From JBBIMP01 sp037444305 (lineage in GTDB: Bacteria > Acidobacteriota > UBA6911): a stretch of DNA of 64,000 nt. Below the pieces are notes generated by a model, which ran no database searches, was not told the DNA's origin, and was given only the letters and a program-made list of their open reading frames with translations. The position numbers and the translations under genes are program-made. The stretch spans positions 1-64,000 of the forward strand of contig JBBIMP010000022.1 of assembly GCA_037444305.1 (NCBI GenBank), given 5' to 3'. Below are positions 50,991 through 59,692 of the stretch, piece by piece; position 1 is the stretch's first letter; the number at the start of each line of letters is the position of its first letter.

Positions 50991-52235
50991 TCAAGGTTTC
51001 GTTTTTTCCCAGTTTTCGATGAACCGGGTTTCCCCTTTATCCTGCTGATCCACCAGCGCCTGGAAAATCGCTTTCAGGTGGGCGTAGGGGAGGGTTCCGA
51101 TGATCATCCGGTTGTTCAGAATCATGGTCGGGGTGGAACGGATACCGTGGGCGAACTTCTCCGAAGTCTTTTCGTATTCGGTGCCCGTCCGGATGATGGC
51201 GTGCACCAGGTCCTTGACAGCCATGTCGTTCAAGGCCGCCTCGACGCCATGCTTGCGCGCCAGCTCCGCCCTCCACTCGGGCTTCTTGGCAGCCGTCATG
51301 TTGGCGAAAATCTCATCGTGGATCTCCACGAACCGGGCGGGATCATAGGCGGACAAGTAGGAGAGTTCGCAGGCGCCCGGGTGCTTGTTTTTATCCACGA
51401 CATCGTTGCATTGGGCGTCGAGCGGAAAGAACTGGAACGAAACGTTGATCTTCCCCTTGAACTCCTCCTTCAACCTGGCGAGCTGTTCATTGAAGAAGCG
51501 GCAGTCGGAGCAGAGGAAGTCCGCGTACTCTATCAGTTGAATGGGCGCATCTTCGAAGCGCTCGGTGGACTTCACCGTCCAGAAGGGGGAGACGATGCTG
51601 GGGCTTTCCACCCGGGGAAGACTGAAGTACTGCTTGACCACCTGCGATGCCACGCTCCCTGACTGGGCCTGCACCTTCGCCCCGTGAAAGAGGCTGAAGC
51701 CATAGGCTCCGGAAGCAAGGACCACGGCAAAGACCACGGCGTGCTTTACGGAAAAGGAAAGGAACTTAGCGAGCCTTTCGAGGCCGCTGCCGCCGGCATA
51801 CCGCCAGAAAAGGTAGAAGCTGATCAGCGAGAAGACATAGTAGCCCGCACACAGGAGGCACAGGCTGCCCAGGAAGAATACCGAAAAAAGCAGCAGTGCA
51901 ATCACCCCGGCCGCATTGAGCAGCGACAGGCTGCGGTTGGTCCGCTCGAATGCCGCCGAGGGGAACAGGGCCCCGAGGGCCACCAGTGCGCCCACGAACA
52001 GGCCGGGATATCCCAGCGGCACGCCCCAGACCTGGGAGATCACCGAGTAAGCCGAGCTGTCACAGTTGAAAAACGCGCTGATGTCGCAAAAGGAGCCTTC
52101 GAAGATCGATTCCGGAAAATTGGCCAGGAAGTAGTGCCGGATTGTCAGAATGGAAGCAACGACCATCCCGACGCCGGACAGGAAACTGAGCGTCCGGGGC
52201 CAGAACTTCCCGTTGAGGGTTAACGATTCCTGCAT
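50991..52235 (-). CDS. Fusion of vitamin K epoxide reductase and DsbA-like thioredoxin domains
   Basis: A 414-residue inner-membrane protein. The VKOR domain (about 1-160) has four or five helices, the loop cysteines in SFCDISAFFNCDSSAYS and the active-site CLLC. After a further membrane segment, the periplasmic DsbA/thioredoxin domain (about 215-414) has active-site CSDC and the cis-proline loop STPTMIL. Such fusions make disulfides in exported proteins and regenerate with quinone, replacing DsbB. The ATG at 52235 has GGAGG 5 bases upstream, better than the TTG at 52247. Confidence 0.92.
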   Translation of the reverse strand: MQESLTLNGKFWPRTLSFLSGVGMVVASILTIRHYFLANFPESIFEGSFCDISAFFNCDSSAYSVISQVWGVPLGYPGLFVGALVALGALFPSAAFERTNRSLSLLNAAGVIALLLFSVFFLGSLCLLCAGYYVFSLISFYLFWRYAGGSGLERLAKFLSFSVKHAVVFAVVLASGAYGFSLFHGAKVQAQSGSVASQVVKQYFSLPRVESPSIVSPFWTVKSTERFEDAPIQLIEYADFLCSDCRFFNEQLARLKEEFKGKINVSFQFFPLDAQCNDVVDKNKHPGACELSYLSAYDPARFVEIHDEIFANMTAAKKPEWRAELARKHGVEAALNDMAVKDLVHAIIRTGTEYEKTSEKFAHGIRSTPTMILNNRMIIGTLPYAHLKAIFQALVDQQDKGETRFIENWEKTKP

Positions 52236-52317
52236 CTGCGCCTCCAAGGTTTTGTCGATCGACGGCCCGCCTGGCGGGGCTTGTCAGTATAGCACGCCCA
52301 CCCATGCGCCAAAGCTT

Positions 52318-52785
52318 TCATTCGCATGGACTTTCAGCCTTCGCAGCTTCCGCCTCATCGAGCCATCCGCGGCGCAACTCGCCGGGCGGGACGCCGGACA
52401 TGTAGGGTTTGATATCCAGTACGGGAGTGCCGTCGAGCATGTCGATGCCGCCGAGGTGCAGGCGCCGCCCCTCGCGGCGCAGCAGCCGCACGACCGAGAG
52501 ACCGATCGGATTCGGTCTCCGCGGCGCCCGCGTGGCAAAAATCCCATGGACCTTGCCGTCGGTCGGCGTGTGGCCCACCAGTTCGCACGCCCCGGCCTCG
52601 TGGAACACCCATAGGACAAACAGATGGGAGAAGCCCTCGATTTCCCGGAGACCCTCTTCGAATTCGGGAAGCAGTTCCAGAATCCCAACCTCGGAGTGCT
52701 TTGCTCCGAGTCCCTTGGGGATCTGGCCGGTGTCCTCGTACGCGCTGCGGATATAGCCGATGGCCCGCATGTTGAAAACCGTCAT
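52318..52785 (-). CDS. TrmO/TsaA-like tRNA m6t6A methyltransferase family protein
   Basis: A 155-residue protein of the TsaA (UPF0066) fold, whose characterised member TrmO adds a methyl group to t6A37 of tRNA-Thr using SAM. It has GYIRSAYEDTGQIPKG near the start, EGFSHLFVLWVFHEA, and the family block GIFATRAPRRPNPIGLSVVRLL, followed by LDGTPVLDIKPY. It is shorter than E. coli TrmO because the C-terminal domain is missing, as in archaeal-type members. An excellent GAGGAGG precedes the start. The divergent neighbour is an acyltransferase. Confidence 0.88.
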   Translation of the reverse strand: MTVFNMRAIGYIRSAYEDTGQIPKGLGAKHSEVGILELLPEFEEGLREIEGFSHLFVLWVFHEAGACELVGHTPTDGKVHGIFATRAPRRPNPIGLSVVRLLRREGRRLHLGGIDMLDGTPVLDIKPYMSGVPPGELRRGWLDEAEAAKAESPCE

Positions 52786-52895
52786 GGTACCTCCTCGCGC
52801 AGGTCCGGTGGACCGTTCAGCCGGACCTGGAACACCGTCGATTATAGTCCCCGCCCTTGTTGACATGCCCCCGGAAATCACCCAAAATCGCGCGC

Positions 52896-53621
52896 GTGAA
52901 AACGTCTGCACCTCCTCCCGAATGCGGCCCCGCCAACAACGAAGAAGCCTCGGCGGCCATAGGGCCGGCCGAGCACTTCAAAATTTCCCTGGTATCCTGG
53001 CTGGGCTACTGGTCCATCCGTCTCATCGGCCTTTCCCTGCGCTGGCGGATCGAGGGGTGGGAGCACTTCGACTCGATCCGTTCGGCGGGCAAGAGGATCA
53101 TCTACGCTTTCTGGCACGGCAGGATCCTGTGTGGAACGTACTTCTGGCGCGGACGGGGGATTGTCGTTATGACCAGCAGGAACAAGGATGGCGAATACAT
53201 AGCCCGGGTGATCCGGCGCTTCGGCTATGGCGCCGCCCGAGGCTCCAGCAGCCGCGGCGGCGGCAGGGCATTGGTGGAAATGGCCCGGGAATTGCGTCGC
53301 GGCGCCGATGTCGCTTTCACCATCGACGGCCCCAGGGGTCCCCGGTACACCGCCAAACCGGGGGCGGTCTGGCTGGCATCCAGGACCGGCAACCCCATCA
53401 TGCCCTTTCACTTCTCGGCAGAAAGGAAATGGGAATTCTCCAGCTGGGATCAGTTCCAGATCCCGGTGCCCTTCACCCGAGTTCTGCTCGCCATCGCCCC
53501 GCCCATTTATGTGCCGCCGGATGCCGATGACGCCCAGATCGAAAGATCGCGCCAGGAGCTCCAAGCGAGCCTGGAAGCGCTGCGAGCGAGAGAGGATTCC
53601 GCATGGGAGCGCAGGCGGTAG
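52896..53621 (+). CDS. DUF374 lysophospholipid acyltransferase-like protein
   Basis: About 241 residues from a GTG at 52896; a longer TTG start at 52857 is equally possible and neither has a good ribosome site. WLGYWSIRLIGLSLRWRIEGW is an N-terminal membrane segment. IIYAFWHGRIL (acyltransferase-type histidine), TSRNKDGEYIARVIRRFGY, GSSSRGGGRALVEMAREL and TIDGPRGPRY define DUF374, a family near LpxL/PlsC acyltransferases, often found with lipid A or lipid genes in Gram-negatives. Probably acylates a lipid at the inner membrane. Interesting beside the proposed lipid locus, though 7 kb away. Confidence 0.85.
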   Translation: MKTSAPPPECGPANNEEASAAIGPAEHFKISLVSWLGYWSIRLIGLSLRWRIEGWEHFDSIRSAGKRIIYAFWHGRILCGTYFWRGRGIVVMTSRNKDGEYIARVIRRFGYGAARGSSSRGGGRALVEMARELRRGADVAFTIDGPRGPRYTAKPGAVWLASRTGNPIMPFHFSAERKWEFSSWDQFQIPVPFTRVLLAIAPPIYVPPDADDAQIERSRQELQASLEALRAREDSAWERRR

Positions 53622-53680
53622 CAGCCACGGTTTCCCGGCGCGGCGCGCCGTCCGGAGGATGAAGAAGATTTCAGCAGTTG

Positions 53681-54268
53681 TCAGGATCTCTGCACGGCCG
53701 CCCCGATTGCCTGGAAGGATTCCTGGAGCGCCTTGCGCGCACGGTTCAACCGGGAACTGATCGTGCCCAGGCTCACGCCGAGAATTGCGGACATCTCCTC
53801 GTAGCTCATGCCTTCGAGATCCTTCAGCACGATCACCGCTCTGAGGTGAGGCTTCAGGGATGTGAGGGCCTTCCTCAGAAGGGCGGCGTTTTCCTCGGCC
53901 AGAAGCTTCCCCTCGGCGGTGAGCGAGGAAGCCGGCATTTCCGCGCGCGGACGCGGATCCACCGATTCGTCGAGCGCACGGCTCCTGCGCCGCGCCCGCT
54001 TCCAGGGCCTTCTCGTGTAGTCGATGCAGGTGTTCACGGCAATCCGGTAAATCCAGGTCTTGAGCGAGGAGTTGAACTGGAAATCGTCCAGCTTTTTCCA
54101 GACCTTGGTGAAGACCTCCTGCGTGAGGTCCTCTGCATCGTCGGGACTGTCCGTGAATCTCATGGCGACCCGCTGGACCAGCGGGTAGTAAAGGGAAAAC
54201 ATCTCCTCGAAGGTCGGCGCCTCCCCTACGGGCGGGGACTGCACGGAATCGCGTCCGAATGCATGCAT
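53681..54268 (-). CDS. ECF-type RNA polymerase sigma factor (second)
   Basis: A 195-residue sigma factor. Region 2 shows AMRFTDSPDDAEDLTQEVFTKVWKKL and SLKTWIYRIAVNTCIDYTRR. Region 4 shows SLKPHLRAVIVLKDLEGMSYEEMSAILGVSLGTISSRLNRARK. A start at 54268 (MHAFGRD) is supported by AGGAG 6 bases upstream; longer in-frame starts exist but add low-complexity residues. Unlike the factor at 19957 there is no anti-sigma gene next to it, so it may be controlled differently or by a distant gene. Confidence 0.93.
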   Translation of the reverse strand: MHAFGRDSVQSPPVGEAPTFEEMFSLYYPLVQRVAMRFTDSPDDAEDLTQEVFTKVWKKLDDFQFNSSLKTWIYRIAVNTCIDYTRRPWKRARRRSRALDESVDPRPRAEMPASSLTAEGKLLAEENAALLRKALTSLKPHLRAVIVLKDLEGMSYEEMSAILGVSLGTISSRLNRARKALQESFQAIGAAVQRS

Positions 54269-54450
54269 CCCGCTCCTCTCTCCAGTGCCCATCATGGCCG
54301 CCCTTGCGTCTGGCGCTCGCTCGGCAGGCCCGCGGGGGACTCCTGGGCGGCCGAGGCGCTTTGCGCCGGTTTCTGCTATCCTAGGTCGGCCCATGATACA
54401 CCCATTGACGCCATTTTTGCCTTGTTCTTTCATAAGTTGGGTCCTGCGCC

Positions 54451-54663
54451 ATGTCCGAGACTCCTAGAAGGAATCGTCCTCTGGTTGCCGCTCACCGCGG
54501 AGCTTCCGCGCTGGCGCCGGAACTGACCCTCGCGGCATTCCAGTTGGCGCTGGACCTGGGCGTCGATCTCATCGAGCTCGATGTCCAAATGACCCTCGAC
54601 GGCGAGATCGTCGCCTTCCATACGAACCGCCCCGATGTGCTGATGGCGCTGATGAACGGGTGA
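54451..54663 (+). pseudogene. N-terminal remnant of a glycerophosphodiester phosphodiesterase
   Basis: A 70-codon frame reads PLVAAHRGASALAPELTLAAF, then ALDLGVDLIELDVQMTLDGEIVAFHTNRPD. This is the start of the GDPD TIM barrel: catalytic HRG, PE-TLAAF, and IELDVQ-T-DG. A normal enzyme has 230-300 residues; here a stop follows and none of the remaining barrel is found in any frame before the next gene at 54770. It is therefore a truncated copy, probably not active. Confidence 0.65.
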
Positions 54664-54769
54664 CAGGCCGTGCCGCCCGATGGATTTTCCCCAAGAATGT
54701 CTTTGAACCGCGGGCTCCGCAACTGCATCATACGGAGATTGAACAGGAGCCATAGCCGAGGATTCTGAA

Positions 54770-55342
54770 ATGAGTATGAGACGGTTGACGGTCATCGCCG
54801 CCTGCCTGGTCCTGGCGGCCGCAGTCTACTGGATGCAGGGCTATCCGGCAGGCGGGAGCATCGATGCGCACGGGCATATCCCCGATGCGCAAACGGCGGA
54901 GGAGACGCGCTGCGAGCCTTCGATTCCCCTGTCGATCGCCCTGCTGCCGCTGGACAAACCCGAAGCGGGGCGCTGGACGCGGTTCAGCCTTTCTGTCGAA
55001 TCGGGATTTGACCCGGACGTGATCCGCGACATGCGCATCGAATACGATTTTCCGCCCGAGGTTCGCATGGTCCCGGCCCTGAGCAGCGGCCGGGAATGGC
55101 TCCGGAAGGCCGGCCCGAGCCGGAACGAGCTCCGCGCGCTGATTCCCGACGAAAGGAGATATGCCCTCAGCGCGCGCGTGATCCTCACTCTGCGGGACGG
55201 ACAGACCGTATCCCAGAGCGCTGTCCGCTACGTGGACCTCGGCGAGGAGGATCCTGCCGAAGGCATGATCGGACAATTCACCAATCCGGATGGCAGCAGC
55301 ATCGTCGTCTACCGGGGCGTCACGGTGAGGGACGCGCGATGA
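54770..55342 (+). CDS. Exported protein of unknown function
   Basis: A 190-residue protein with an N-terminal hydrophobic segment (MSMRRLTVIAACLVLAAAVYW). The body looks beta-rich, with LPLDKPEAGRWTRFSLSVES and a stretch ALSARVILTLRDGQTVSQSAVRYVDLG suggestive of an immunoglobulin-like fold. No catalytic motif is recognised. GAGGA lies 7 bases upstream. Its stop overlaps the start of the giant secreted protein (ATGA at 55339-55342), so the two are coupled and may interact outside the cytoplasm. Confidence 0.65.
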   Translation: MSMRRLTVIAACLVLAAAVYWMQGYPAGGSIDAHGHIPDAQTAEETRCEPSIPLSIALLPLDKPEAGRWTRFSLSVESGFDPDVIRDMRIEYDFPPEVRMVPALSSGREWLRKAGPSRNELRALIPDERRYALSARVILTLRDGQTVSQSAVRYVDLGEEDPAEGMIGQFTNPDGSSIVVYRGVTVRDAR

Positions 55343-58300
55343 GCAGGCCTCGTTTATGGCTCTCGTTTGCCGCAGGCGCGACCCTCTCCATCCTGGCTGC
55401 TGCCGCACCACTGCACGCGCAACACACCGTGGGCGGCCGCTTCATTTACGAAGACCGGCCCTTCGATTCCAAAGGCTTCCTCCCGCTGGAGCCGCGACAG
55501 GAACCGGCGTGGCGGGGGATTCCCTTCGCGACGGTCGAGATTCGCGGCGCGGGGAATGTCGTGCGCGGCACCGGCACAACCAACGAGATCGGCGAGTTTT
55601 CGTTCCAGATCAACTCATCGGCGGCGGAAACGCTCACCGCCTGGTGCCTGGCAAAGCCGAACCTGGCCGATGGCCCGAACTTCGATGTCCGGAGGGCGAC
55701 GACCACGACCAACACGGACGGCCCGATCTACGCCCTCAGCTCGGATTCCGTTGCCACGTCCGGGCAGGGCGCTGTCTGGCTGGGAGCAACCTTCGCGGGC
55801 AGGAACCTGGACGTCGCCAAGGCCTTCAACATCTACGAGTGCATCCTGGGCGGATTGCAGTTCATCGCCTCGCCGAAAGCCCATGGCAGGTACCCCACGT
55901 CCAAGCTCACGGTAACCTGGAGCCCGACCGTCGGGGATAACGGCTCCTTTTTCAGCAGCGCCCGCCAGCAGATCTACATGGGCTCCAATGCCGGTTACGA
56001 CGACTCGGTCGTCTTCCACGAACTGGGCCACTACGTCGACCGGAACCTCTCGAAATCGAGCAGTCCCGGCGGTTCGCACTTCCTGGGCGACGGAAACCAG
56101 GACATCCGCCTCTCCTGGGGCGAAGGATTGGCCACTTTCCTCGGCAGCTGCATGATGGAGTTCCTGGGCTACCTGCGCCCGGACCTTTACGTGCGCACCG
56201 ACGGCACAGCCCTTTCGTTCTCCTACGAGATTGAATCCCTGACCCGCAATTCCTCTCTGATGGCGAGCTCCAGGGGAAGCACAAACGAGATCGCCGTCAC
56301 CGCCGCGCTCTGGGACATCGTGGACGGCCCCGGGACAACCGATGGCACTCCCGGCACGGATGACGACCCTCTCACGCGTCCCTTCGCCGACGTCTGGAGG
56401 GTCCTGATCCAGTACATGCCGACCGTCGCTTCCGCAATCAGCGTCGAGGATTTCTGGACGGGCTGGTTCGCCCCTTCGATCAACCTCGGTTTCCTGAGAG
56501 AGATGATTACGGTCTTTTCCACGCTCAACGGAATAGATCTGTTCGCCGACCTCCTGGAACCGGACAACACCCCCTCCCAGGCGCCCCTGATCGCTCTCAG
56601 CCGCTTGTCGCGGGGCGAGGGTCAGGCTAAGGTCCTCATCAGCGAAATTGATCCCGGCACCGTGGACGCGCTGGAACTCTACAACGCAGGCACCGAGGAG
56701 GCGGACCTGACCGGCTGGCGCGTGATCGCGACCGCGCCCGGTTTCACGACGGCTTTTTACACTCTTCCCTCCTTCCGGCTGGCGCCCGGCGCCCACGTGA
56801 TCCTCTCGGAGGCCTCGGGCGTAAACACCTCGACGGTCCTCTACTTCAACTCGAACATCAACTGGGCCCACGGCAGCGCAGGGGCGTGCTCCCTGACCAC
56901 TGCGGCAGGCCAGGGGATCGATTTTGTCCGCTGGGGAGACTCCACTGAGCCGCCGCCCGGCGGCATTTCTTTTACGGGCCCGAACCCGCCGGCCATTCCG
57001 TCGAACATGAATCTTGCACGTCTCTTCGCCTCCCCGGACCACAACTGGACCGCGGAGTGGAAGCACCAGCAGGGCACGTTGGGGACGCACAACCTGGGCG
57101 GATACGAAATGCGCCACACGATCTATCCGGTGGCGGACAGCGACGTCGCTGCATTCGACGCGGTTTCCGGAACCGAATACTCGATCGAGACGCTGGCCCA
57201 CGCGAACGGCATCCGGACCATCATAGAGGTCCTGGCGCCGGATGGGCTAAAGTCCCTGGCCGCCAGCGCAAATTCGTCCGGCATCCATGGGGTGGGTCTC
57301 CGCTGGAGGGCTCCGGCCGGCGGAAGGCACTACATACGGGTCGCCCGGCCCGAGAGCGCCGCCAACTTCGCCAAGCACGGTTCGTACAGCCTCCGCGTAT
57401 CGGCGAAGGAAATACTCTCGGTGAGCGCGTCCGGCGGGGCCAGGTACCGGCGGATCGAGGACGCTCTGGCCGCAGCCGTCAGCGGCGACACGATCGAGAT
57501 CCGCGACAGCGAAACCTACCGCGAGAATCTCCTCGTCTCCAAGGCCGGCATTACCATCCGCGCGGCGCGGGGCTTCGCCCCCATCCTGGACGGCGCCGGC
57601 GCACCCGATCGGCCCGCGATTGAAATCGCGGCGCCTGACTCGCGGCTCGAAGCCTTGCGAATCCGCGGGGGGTTGCCCGGCGTACTCGTGCGCGGCGGCG
57701 TCGCGACGATAGTGAACGTAGTGGTCTACGCGGCCTCGGGCGGAGCATCCGCCGCTGACGGCATCCGAGTGTCCGGCGCCACGAGCCGGGCCAGGCTGGT
57801 CCACTGCACGGTCACCCAGAACGCCCGCGTCGGCGTCGGCGTGTTCGAGGGCGGCACGGCCGAGGTCGTGAACTCGATCGTCAGCGGAAACCAGCTCGAG
57901 GACGTGTTCAACAGCGGCGGCTCGGGCAAAGTGACGGTCCGTCACTCGCTGGTCGGGACGCCCGGATATGCAGGAGCGGATGGAAACGTCGAAGGTGCAC
58001 CCCGCTTCCAGGACCTGCTGCTGCCCAACTTCCAGCTCACGGCAAATTCCCCGGCCCTCGATGCCGGCGATCCTTCGGACCCGGAGATCCCGCCGGCAGA
58101 TGCCGACGGCCTGCCCCGCATCCTCGACGGCAAGGGGAGCGGCAGTGCAAAGCCCGACCTCGGGGCATACGAGTTCATACCGCCGGCAAGACTGGCCTCG
58201 CTTGCCGTGCTCCCGCAGATCGCCGTCGGGGGCGGGTATCAGACTTCGCTCATAGCTGTAAACACCGGCAAGGACGCAGCGGTGGCGCGCATCGAAATGA

Positions 58301-59523
58301 TCGACTCCACGGCCCAGCCCATCCAGAACGCGCTGCGGAACCGGCCCGGCGGCACGCTGCTGGCGGCCGTGCCGCCCATGGGGTCCATGAGGTTGAAGAC
58401 GGACACGGCGCCGTCGTCGGCCCGTTCGGGCTACGCGCGCGTTTTGGCGGACCGTGCGCTGGACGGAAGCGCCATTTTCAAACTGCTCGACGGCCCTGAA
58501 GTCCTGAGCGAAGCCGGCACCGGCCTCGCGCGCGCGGCGCGGAACTTCACCATTTACATTGATGAAGCCGGCGACTCACGATCGGGGTACGCGGTCGCCA
58601 ATCCCGGGACCGACGGGGCCAACCTCACGCTCACGCTCCGGCGCAAAGATGGGACCACGGCCGGCACAAAATCCCTGTCACTGGCGCCCGGCAACCACAT
58701 CGCCCGGTTTGCCTGGCAGGAGTTCCCCTCGGCGGCAACGCCGGGATTCGAGGGGTCGCTCGAGTTCGCCTCCGACCGCGTCCTATATGCCGTCGCCCTG
58801 CGCTACGACAACCTGCTGCAGGATGTTTTCTGCACGATCCCGATCCTGGCCGAGGAAACCGCGAGCGAGGTCTACTTTCCGCAGGTGGCCGACGGCGGCG
58901 GGTACCGGACGAATATCATCCTCGTCAATCCTGCGGCCGCCGGCACCACGGCAGTGATCGAGTTTTTCGACAGCGACGGCAAGCCGCTGCTGATGCCCAT
59001 CGCCGGGGCGCTGCGCTCGAGCCTCGAGGTAACGCTCAACGCGAAGGGAGTGGCGTCGCTGCTGACCGACGGCACCTCGGGCGGAACCAAAACCGGGTGG
59101 GCGCGGGTCAGGGCCCCCCACGCCATCGGCGGTTCGGCGATTTTCCAGACGCTGTCCTCCGACAGGATCACCTCCCAGGCCGGCGTCCGCTCGTCCCCGG
59201 CCGCGAAGCGGTTCGCTGTCTTCGTCGACAGCGTCGGTTTCGCCGAGTCCGGGCTCGCCGTGGCCAACCCATCGGGGTCCGCCGTGACGTTTGCCCTTTA
59301 CCTGCGAAATACGCGCGGGGAGATCGCCGCCGCGCACAACATCACGCTCCCGGCATTCGGCCACACCGCGCGGTTTTTCACCGAGTGGTTTCCAACGGCA
59401 TTCGGAGAATTCGAGGGGACGCTCGAAGTCGCCGCGGAGAGCCCCGTTACCGGAGTGGCGCTCCGTTACGACAACTTCCTGGCCAACGTGTTCTCCGCGC
59501 TCCCGGTCATATTGGTCCCTTAG
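55339..59523 (+). CDS. Giant secreted multidomain protein with HExxH site, lamin-tail and beta-helix domains
   Basis: 1394 residues with a signal peptide (about 1-28, ending APLHA). Domains in order: an early beta domain; a putative metalloprotease-like region with VVFHELGHYVDRNL (HExxH at about 230) and GEGLATFLGSC; a lamin-tail domain at about 425-500 (ISEIDPGTVDALELYNAGTE); a domain at about 590-680; a right-handed beta-helix at about 695-900; and two C-terminal modules of roughly 200 residues that repeat PQ-A-GGGY-T...VN and end with ALRYDN-L--VF. Probably a cell-surface or secreted adhesin-protease. Coupled to the preceding small exported protein. Confidence 0.8.
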   Translation: MSRPRLWLSFAAGATLSILAAAAPLHAQHTVGGRFIYEDRPFDSKGFLPLEPRQEPAWRGIPFATVEIRGAGNVVRGTGTTNEIGEFSFQINSSAAETLTAWCLAKPNLADGPNFDVRRATTTTNTDGPIYALSSDSVATSGQGAVWLGATFAGRNLDVAKAFNIYECILGGLQFIASPKAHGRYPTSKLTVTWSPTVGDNGSFFSSARQQIYMGSNAGYDDSVVFHELGHYVDRNLSKSSSPGGSHFLGDGNQDIRLSWGEGLATFLGSCMMEFLGYLRPDLYVRTDGTALSFSYEIESLTRNSSLMASSRGSTNEIAVTAALWDIVDGPGTTDGTPGTDDDPLTRPFADVWRVLIQYMPTVASAISVEDFWTGWFAPSINLGFLREMITVFSTLNGIDLFADLLEPDNTPSQAPLIALSRLSRGEGQAKVLISEIDPGTVDALELYNAGTEEADLTGWRVIATAPGFTTAFYTLPSFRLAPGAHVILSEASGVNTSTVLYFNSNINWAHGSAGACSLTTAAGQGIDFVRWGDSTEPPPGGISFTGPNPPAIPSNMNLARLFASPDHNWTAEWKHQQGTLGTHNLGGYEMRHTIYPVADSDVAAFDAVSGTEYSIETLAHANGIRTIIEVLAPDGLKSLAASANSSGIHGVGLRWRAPAGGRHYIRVARPESAANFAKHGSYSLRVSAKEILSVSASGGARYRRIEDALAAAVSGDTIEIRDSETYRENLLVSKAGITIRAARGFAPILDGAGAPDRPAIEIAAPDSRLEALRIRGGLPGVLVRGGVATIVNVVVYAASGGASAADGIRVSGATSRARLVHCTVTQNARVGVGVFEGGTAEVVNSIVSGNQLEDVFNSGGSGKVTVRHSLVGTPGYAGADGNVEGAPRFQDLLLPNFQLTANSPALDAGDPSDPEIPPADADGLPRILDGKGSGSAKPDLGAYEFIPPARLASLAVLPQIAVGGGYQTSLIAVNTGKDAAVARIEMIDSTAQPIQNALRNRPGGTLLAAVPPMGSMRLKTDTAPSSARSGYARVLADRALDGSAIFKLLDGPEVLSEAGTGLARAARNFTIYIDEAGDSRSGYAVANPGTDGANLTLTLRRKDGTTAGTKSLSLAPGNHIARFAWQEFPSAATPGFEGSLEFASDRVLYAVALRYDNLLQDVFCTIPILAEETASEVYFPQVADGGGYRTNIILVNPAAAGTTAVIEFFDSDGKPLLMPIAGALRSSLEVTLNAKGVASLLTDGTSGGTKTGWARVRAPHAIGGSAIFQTLSSDRITSQAGVRSSPAAKRFAVFVDSVGFAESGLAVANPSGSAVTFALYLRNTRGEIAAAHNITLPAFGHTARFFTEWFPTAFGEFEGTLEVAAESPVTGVALRYDNFLANVFSALPVILVP

Positions 59524-59538
59524 GATTCGCGCGCTCCA

Positions 59539-59625
59539 GCCACGGATTGCACGAATTCCAGGAAAATATTCGGCCCTGCAGCTGCGGGCGGGGTCCGAAT
59601 TCGTGTAATCTGTGAAATCCGTGGC
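59539..59625. repeat. Dispersed CCACG-type palindromic repeat, copy 2
   Basis: GCCACGGATTGCACGAATTC (59539-59558) and the reverse arm from GAATTCGTG to CCGTGGC (59597-59625) pair at both ends; the right arm has nine extra bases. It lies just behind the giant gene and could form its 3' hairpin. Same family as 38257-38310 and 61735-61770. Confidence 0.6.
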
Positions 59626-59692
59626 AAAGCTCTTGTTTTGTATTCGACCGTCCCAACCGCCCGGGCGGGACATTGCAGCTCGTGGAGGCAAA

